DNA of 64,000 nt from Labyrinthula sp. Ha. Taxonomy: Eukaryota > Sar > Bigyra > Labyrinthulida > Labyrinthulaceae. The first letter of the stretch is position 1; each line of letters begins with the position of its first letter. Location of the stretch: contig JAALGZ010000026.1 in assembly GCA_015227615.1 (NCBI GenBank), positions 248,001 through 312,000 of the forward strand, read 5' to 3'. Shown in pieces: positions 57,000-64,000 of the stretch. The notes beneath the pieces are model-generated. The model made no database searches, was not told the DNA's origin, and saw only the letters and a program-made list of their open reading frames with translations. Position numbers and translations under genes: made by a program.

Positions 57000-59900
57000 C
57001 AGCATCTGGTCTTTCATGACATTTTTTTTGCTTAGGATGTGTCTAATAGCTTGCAACTCACAGGCAATTCTTGAAAACTGAATCTTAATTCTCGAACCAT
57101 TTCAAACTGATTAAGACAAATACATCAGTTCTTTATCGATAGTATGCAAACAAGTAAACTCTACAAAAACTGCAGAGGTATTTACTTCTTTCATCTCTAT
57201 GGTTTTGGCTGTGTCATTCATCACGCGTGAGAAAATTACTTTGCAACCTGCTGAATTGTAATATGTGTTTTTATTAGATTTCACGTCAATGTTGGCGGTC
57301 AACTCCATTATTTCGATTCGTTGTATTAATATGCTCTCAGTCTTTGTCTTTCCAATATAATTGATTATCGTCTTTTCTATGTGAAATTAACCAAAATTCT
57401 CTGACTGCAAATTTCCCATAATCAAGTTTGCAGCAAATGATACCCCCTAGACTGCCATTTTTAGCTATATACAACAGAATCCTGGAAAAGTTTTGTCACT
57501 GTTAATGGATTACTTTATTCCCCACAATCGCATGCCGATTTATCTAAAATACACATGAAAGTCTATGATTTTTCCCTAATTAATATTGTAGTCAACAGCG
57601 AGGGACTCAATTCTTGGAATCTGACTAATGAAAAATATACTCCCACCCGGGTTCTTCTAACACCACCAAAAATACTCGAGGTTCTCTCCATTTTAGCATT
57701 GAACTTGCAAAAGATTCAATTTTGATCAATCTAACCTGTTGTTTAATGATGTCTATATTAAATATTCCATCTACGTAAATGATAAAAAATAACCTTTAGT
57801 GTCCTTGTGGTATCATATATATATAACCCTCCTAACTTAACTTATCTACTGGAGTAAATGTTCTTGAGAAAAAAAAATAATAGTCTTAAACTACATCCTC
57901 GCGTTTTCTTTTAATTAGTACAAGCTTATGGAAATTTTTAAACATTCTCATTAGATCTTCTCCTTGATTTTGGTGCTTTCAGCAGCTTCGAGTAAATAGT
58001 GTAATTTAAGCAACTGTACAACTATGCTCACTTTTCAACTTCTTGCTTGATTATACAGTTGAGTAACCAGCACCCCGTGAATAATATTATGACTATTTCA
58101 TCTGACACTACTAGAGGACAATAATGTCGAAACTTTGGTTTTTTATCTCTGGTGGTGAGGCAAACCCTCAACCTCTGAGCTTCAGTTACAACTTTTTATC
58201 TTGAAAAACTTCGGATAATGGAATTCACAACATTTTAGCTGATATCTCAATCATCTTTAACTCAAACATATCTTCTAGTACGCTTAGTTAATTATTATAG
58301 ATCAATTTCCACATAATCTTCTTATCTGATTTAAATAGCTATTTAAGTTCACTTCTCTAGATCCAATTGCTACCAATTACAAATATACTCTAGATTTTAT
58401 TTCTCATGCTGAATTGCCAATATATAATTCCAAGATCAAAAAATATCTGTTGGAAAGGTGCTTTCTAATCTCCATATTAGAGCAATTATATTATTTTCTA
58501 ATTTGTTTTTAACTTCTTGCTGCGACCATGTCTATTCCCAGAGTTTGGCTTCGCACTGAATTCTCTTCATCATATGTGATGGGATCAATTGAACTATTTC
58601 ACCGTCAGTTTGAAGGGAATCATCCTCTCTTTTGCTGATTTGTAGAAAGTTATCCGTTTCACAGAATAGTAGAGATCTGAAAACGTTTCGAAAATGTGAA
58701 CTTCTATCTCTGTTTCAAACAAATTTATAGCTAATACTAAATATGGTGTAGGGAAGTTGATTCAAATTTAGATTCGTTTCCAAGCAACCTTGTCGATGTC
58801 TGAGGCACCAAGGAACTTTTCCAGTTACATGTTTCCGGAAGTTACTTAATATTCTCAACTCAGTTTCGTGCAATGTGCATACCTCCAAAATTCTTTATTT
58901 TGATATGCCTACCTACATGCATAAAAAGGCACGAAGTATGACCACTTCCCTTCAAACATATCCTGTTTTAATGATTGTTGGTAGTCCTTAGCGCAACTGA
59001 AAAATAGTTAGAACAAATTGCTTGTTTGATTGTTGCTTTTTCACCTTATAAAACATGTTATTCTTGTTTTTTGTGCTTCCGCCTTTTTAATTCACATAGG
59101 GTTATTGGTAGAAACATTCGATATCCTGATTGTTTGAAAGGGGTACAGATGAATGGTTCACAAACTTTATGATATTGATCAAAAGAAAATGTTTTCTTCT
59201 CATAGGTGCTGATATTTCATCTGCGTTTTAAATGATGTGACTAAAGGCGGAACCTCAAACTAGGAGGGGTGAGTATATATGTCCTAGAAATGTTGAAGGT
59301 GGTACATATAAAAGATGCATCGGTTGTTCCATCCATATTTCTCGAAATGGGTCTCATAAAATCACATATTCCCAACTCCAGTGACTTCGAATTATAGCAA
59401 GAACTTGATTATTGCATTCTTGATTGCTGTAAATCTCCCTTTGCATGACCTTCAAAAGGTTTATTCTCTATTCTAAAGTCCAACAGGTTGATAATTTTCC
59501 GTAAGGGCTTTAAGTTGGTATATGATACATGCTTAAGAAGGTTGTTTCAGATCTAGTTAGTCACTACCGTGACAATTTTATGTATTATTGGTTCTCTTGA
59601 CTCATATACCAATTTGGGTTGTGTAGAAAATTGGAAGTTCTTCCTCTCTACGCCTTACTGGAAGTTCATAAAACAGCTGGACAACACTTTGTTAATAGCA
59701 AAACCACTAAAGTTAATTTGACATTCTTAGTTAAACATTCTAATCTTCAAATCAGATTCTATCCTCAGAGTTAAACTTTATTGGTATCATTAGATTCACT
59801 CTTAGAATACCGTTAGGAACAAAAAATCTTTGCTTCGGATGTATCCAACTATGGAAAGAATCCTTTTAAAAAGTGAAATGATATCTTTCTCCGTGTTATA

Positions 59901-60200
59901 AAATAAAAATGATGGTGCTATGTAGAATTCCTCATACCAAAATCTATGAGACCTATCTTTGAATTTCTCTGTGTAGTTTTCATATTTATCTTTACCTCAA
60001 TGGGGCCTTGTATATGATTTAATATGTCCCCTTGATTTCTATAGCAATTTCTCTTTAAGTACCACACCCCTTGCATTGGTGGTACTTCAGCAAGTTTCTG
60101 TCGCAATATTACTACTATCATTTTGGTTTAACTTCAGTTTTATCTTTCTCAAACGTTCGTGGTTTTTGCATCTGTGAAATTATCCTTTTTTACTTGATAA
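57000..60200 (-). mobile_element. Possible ancient retroelement relic, copia-like (fossil)
   Basis: Several short minus-strand stretches carry a faint flavour of copia pol. One is a segment near 59918-60121 containing NHIQGPIEV, reminiscent of the integrase entry motif. Another lies near 59340-59400. The stretches are in the right relative order for a minus-strand element, but all are weak and no LTRs were seen. If real it is old and broken throughout. It could equally be ordinary desert. Confidence 0.2.
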
Positions 60201-62600
60201 AATATTATGACATCCATATGCTTGCGAAATAAAACATGTTTTAAACGAGTACATCTTTTAATCATTCGAAATTATATGAAAATTTTTAGATATATATAAT
60301 CTCGGAACTATTAGAGAAAAATTAGAACGTTTATGTTTTAGACTAGCTTAACCGGCAATACCTTTATTTTACCGACAAGTTGCAAAAATAAGTTAATTAC
60401 CCATTAGAAAATGCCGTGGAAAATTAGTTTTGCAAGCTGTTTTTCGGTCTACAAAGTTTCTGCCGTAGCATTTCAGAGACAGAGTAATCTCACCTTAGTT
60501 AAAATTGCAATTTTTACCGTGCAAATTATGTGGGTGGTTAAAATCATTTAGAGTGTCGATGTAAAGAATGAGAGACACTGTATTTTACGGACAGAAAATA
60601 CATTTTCTCACTCGTTTTATTGAGCAGAATTATCATTCATATCAACTAGCAAAGGATGATTTACAAAATATACAAACTTAATCTCCATTACTGCAACTAT
60701 AAGTCTTCATGAGGACAGCACCTGGATATGCGGAAATTAATTTCTTAGGATATAAAATACGAAGATGGTGCTGTAAAATTCTGGTTCGTAATTTATTTTG
60801 AGATTCCTCGGTTAATAGTAGATATTAATATAAGCAGATTTTCATCACCTTTTGTTTTTGTTTCAATGCATTCAATTGTCGAATTGTTATTAAAAGGTTC
60901 GTATATAATACTACTAAATAATCTAAGAAAGCAAGAAAATATACTGAGTATGCATTATCCAATTACCTCTCTCTCTTTCTCTCTCTCTCTCTATATATAT
61001 AAAGAAAAAAAAACTTTATACATATTCAATTTCATTTTTCATTGAATAACTCCTTAAGGAAATAATTTTTTTTATCTTTATCTGATAAATCCCAATTAGT
61101 TTTAATTTTCACCATTTAAATTATTTAAATACATCACGTCTAAATCTAAAATCCTTTCTTGATATATAGTTCAAATTTTCTGATTTAAGATCTTCCATCG
61201 CAATACATAGTTTTTGCTATTAATTTTGCGTCAACTTATCAAATAATTTCAGGTTTGGCTAAGGTAGTTATTTTTTTCTCAATTTTAGCCATGATGCTAA
61301 TAAATTTAGCCTAAGAATGAAATTTATATTCCTTTTTCTTGTGTTAATGTATTAAGAGATGCATCTATTGCAGTTCCAGTTTAAATATATATTTTCATAA
61401 TATAAATTACGATATCTTTATTGTGAATAAAATTTGAGCTATTTTTCCAACAAATGTATTATGACTTCTTAATGGATTGTACGCGACTTTTGTTAACTTT
61501 TTATCTAAAAAATAATAACACTAGGTAAATACTCCCAATACAAGTGTTTCTTCAACCGTTAGACTGGTACTTTTTAGCTAGGTCTATCATACCCCCCCCC
61601 ATTATTTTTTAGCAATTTTATATTTGCTTAACGTATATAAATCGTCTTATTTTGCAGCTTTATGGATCTTATACATCTCGATGAAGTGAACAATTAATGT
61701 TAATGTTGAGTAAAAATTACAATCATAATTGATTGATTTGCATATTCTATGTATATTGTCGGCTCAATTTATAATACACATCCTCTTAGAATTAAAATTA
61801 ATGAATTCAAACCGTTTCATATATTGCTAGAATTATGATTTTTCAATTGCGTTCAGAAGTATTAGTATATATGTCGAGATGAGCACTTATGGTATCTATC
61901 TTCTAGTGTAATTGGAATTTTGTAGTTATTGTATCTCAAGCTTACTTTAATACTTATAAATAGAACTATAGTTTTATCTAACAATGCTGGTTTTAACTAA
62001 AATCATTATGGTGTACTGTAACTTTTGTGAAAATTCAATGTTAATAAATAATTAAATGACACATCGCCGACTATTGGATTGCTTATCTAAGGATGACTTG
62101 TAGCGATATTTTTTCTTGCAAACTCATAGGATTCTTATTTTTAGTTCTTATTATTTATTTCTAGTTTTATTAATTGAGACCTAGAATCTATCTCCCTAGA
62201 CGAGCTCTACGAGGAAAAAATCTTGTTTATTTTTTATTCGACTTAATTCTCTAATATGAGGAATTTATATCTTGCTGACTACCTAACCCAAACATAGTGA
62301 TAATAAAAAGATCTAAATAATATGTTTATCTATATAAACATAAAATCATTATTTCATAGTCTTCCTGTTTTTTGTAATTCTAACTAAAAATTACCCTGCT
62401 CTTACATATTCTAAAAGCTTTCGATTCTTTATCTTGATTATCTCACTCACAGTTCTTAACGTTTGGTGCGCTCTTACACTCACAGATTGATTACATTAGA
62501 TTTTAAAGGGAGTTCCGTGACCCTGCCAATTGAGTCTGAGGATCTAACCCTTCACGAGTCTGTGACTTTGCATATACTGTCTTCAGTAAAAGTATTATTG
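60201..62600. other. Gene-free, very AT-rich tract with microsatellite
   Basis: No gene was seen. A composite microsatellite, CT repeats running into TA repeats, lies at about 60966-61001. A run of nine C is at 61592-61600. The rest is among the most AT-rich sequence of the window. Confidence 0.6.
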
Positions 62601-62639
62601 TAATTATGTTACTTTCATTAACGAGTGTTCTTGAGCAGC

Positions 62640-63700
62640 ATGATCCCTGTTATTCCATTAACTTCTTGAATCTTGTTCGTAATTTCCAAAGTTTTTTGGT
62701 TTTTAAAATGCCAGTCCAAAACAAAGAAAACAACAATCGCGACCATTGAAGACGAGAAAGTGTCAGTTCGAGTGATCCAGTGGTCCAGGTGCAAGATACT
62801 ATGTATCTATGTGGTGTAATGCATTCAATTAGTTGATGCGCTTCGGGTTTTCTCCAAGGTTTACGGTTCCAGCTACACATTCCTCTCTCTATGTGTGCTT
62901 AACTGCATCCAAGTTCTAGGAGGCCAATCGTGAACACCACGGGGGGTATTTCGAAGTTGCCTATTGATCGCTTAGCTGTTCCGTTCTATCTTCCCGATAC
63001 TTGTTATTGACATTTTAACGCTGTTTGCCTTACGTTACACAATTCGTCGACTTTAAGGCTTTCGGTTCGTTTTGCTACATCCAGGTTTCATGATCAGGAG
63101 GCACTGGTTCGTCATTTTATTTCACATGTTCTTTCTTCGTGCCTTGTTGAAGTGTTTGTTCCAGATGTATTCTTTCTCTAAGATGTTGTGGCGATCTGGG
63201 CTCTAGAACATTTGTTTAACGTGCTGTGTCCAGTTGATCATCCATGGTTCTCTGTTCACGGAAAGTTTGGGTTCTTTATTCTGCAAGTTTGCGGACTTAA
63301 TCCATGCTTGTTTCTGGTACCTATCCATGTACTCCTGGCCTGAGCATTCTCATTACCTCCAATGACTATTAATCTTCTCTTGCCCGCTTCTTTCATCACC
63401 TTTTCGTATAACTTTTCTGGATTTTTTTTTGTACTCCTGAGTCGATAGTCCACTTTGGGGTTCATACAAGTTTACTAAAATAAGTACCCTTTTGTAAGTG
63501 ACCTGATCTTGACAGCCAGGATCGTGCCGCTCGTTCTGTAGGTGTTAGTCATATCCCGAAGGGGTTCTTGACATAAAAAATCGCTACGCAAGTAGAATTG
63601 GAGTCAGCTTGTGAAAATAAAAAATCTTCCGTTTCCGTTCTGACTGGTGTTCTCATTTGCTTTTTCAAGTTTTTCCACACCTTTATGTCCAACTTCTTGA
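62640..63700 (-). mobile_element. Decayed non-LTR retrotransposon (LINE), endonuclease part
   Basis: On the minus strand, 63465-63256 reads EKLYEKVMKEAGKRRLIVIG followed by GNENAQARSTWIGTRNKHGL. This has the shape of the APE-type endonuclease of LINEs (FY..L, 'iviGDfNA..G......GkhG'). Just upstream on that strand, near 63490-63510, another frame gives VLILVNLYEPQS, like the 'vvNvYaPt' strand. Downstream, toward 62650, Trp- and Arg-rich text remains but no reverse transcriptase core. The pieces lie in different frames with several stops, so the copy is dead and truncated. The tract is clearly less AT-rich than its surroundings. Confidence 0.45.
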
Positions 63701-64000
63701 ATTAAGATTGGTAAGGACGAAAGTTCGTAACTGAGTTTTACTATTACAGAGAGTGTATATTGAGCAGGGCGACCAACGTCGGCAAGAGGACTCTCACTCT
63801 TTGTCCGTTAGTGAAGTTTGGGAGCCCCTGGAGGCACTGAGTCGACGTAATCTCATTCTCAGAAACGACACAAGTTGTTTCTTCTCCGCCCAAAATTTTC
63901 ACAGATTGGGATTTCTCTGTACAATTTGGTCCTACCAAAAAATTATCTTAAAACTAATATAGATGTTAAAATGATGTTCAAATTAGTTTGATTTCATTTG
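63701..64000. other. Window end, no gene recognised
   Basis: Two overlapping short frames on opposite strands (63744-63938 minus, 63753-63962 plus) have no recognisable domain. The minus frame may be a further upstream piece of the LINE. Confidence 0.4.

Noticed and set aside
1-64000. Assigning the organism to Blastocystis or another named lineage on intron length
   Set aside because: Short introns and overlapping stops fit, but the AT-rich deserts and retroelement load do not match what I know of Blastocystis, and no marker gene here decides it.
1-64000. CRISPR arrays, bacterial operons, riboswitches or rRNA genes
   Set aside because: No regularly spaced repeats, Shine-Dalgarno pattern or rRNA sequence was seen; the genes and introns are eukaryotic.

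Overview
This window comes from the nuclear genome of an AT-rich microbial eukaryote, most likely a protist. The host genes are eukaryote-specific or mitochondrial: GET4, tripeptidyl-peptidase II, an SLC25 carrier, the complex I subunit NDUFA9, a Roco-type GTPase and a probable kinetochore-like coiled-coil protein. Two metabolic or secreted proteins, OvoA and an endonuclease I, have bacterial-type relatives. Where introns can be placed by reading frame they are spliceosomal GT..AG introns of only 25-32 nt. Host genes end in TAA or TAG, and none here ends in TGA. I cannot name the lineage. Very short introns are known from Blastocystis, Stentor and chlorarachniophyte nucleomorphs, but the large retroelement load and long gene-free tracts do not settle the matter.

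Layout. 1-1065: an ABM-domain protein (3' end only) converges on GET4. 1.1-6.6 kb is a desert. 6580-14438 is a broken Ty3/gypsy element with 685-bp LTRs. Its pol region carries, after the integrase and a chromodomain, a SANT/Myb-like domain and an MT-A70 adenine-methyltransferase-like domain. 14533-19555: the carrier and TPP2 converge. 19.6-25.6 kb is a desert. 25605-28127 is ovoA. 28.5-31.7 kb holds GC-richer retroelement relics. 34387-41146 is a Roco gene split by a young, compact Ty1/copia element (35206-39406). 42.1-43.4 kb has a small unknown ORF and an endonuclease I gene. 48659-50898 is a dead hAT transposon with 15-bp terminal repeats. 52469-54389 is the divergent pair NDUFA9 and an SPC24/25-like gene. 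A 122-bp MITE lies at 54780. From there to the end I see only deserts, a faint copia-like relic and a decayed LINE at about 62.7-63.7 kb.

How it fits together. Genes sit in tight islands: both convergent pairs share four bases across their stop codons, and the divergent pair shares an 89-bp promoter region. These islands are separated by several kilobases of AT-rich sequence populated by mobile elements of different ages. The two younger LTR elements have landed beside or inside host genes. The gypsy 3' LTR ends 94 bp before the carrier start codon, and the copia sits within the Roco coding sequence. The most novel feature is the gypsy element with an apparent adenine-methyltransferase cargo joined to two chromatin- or DNA-reading modules.
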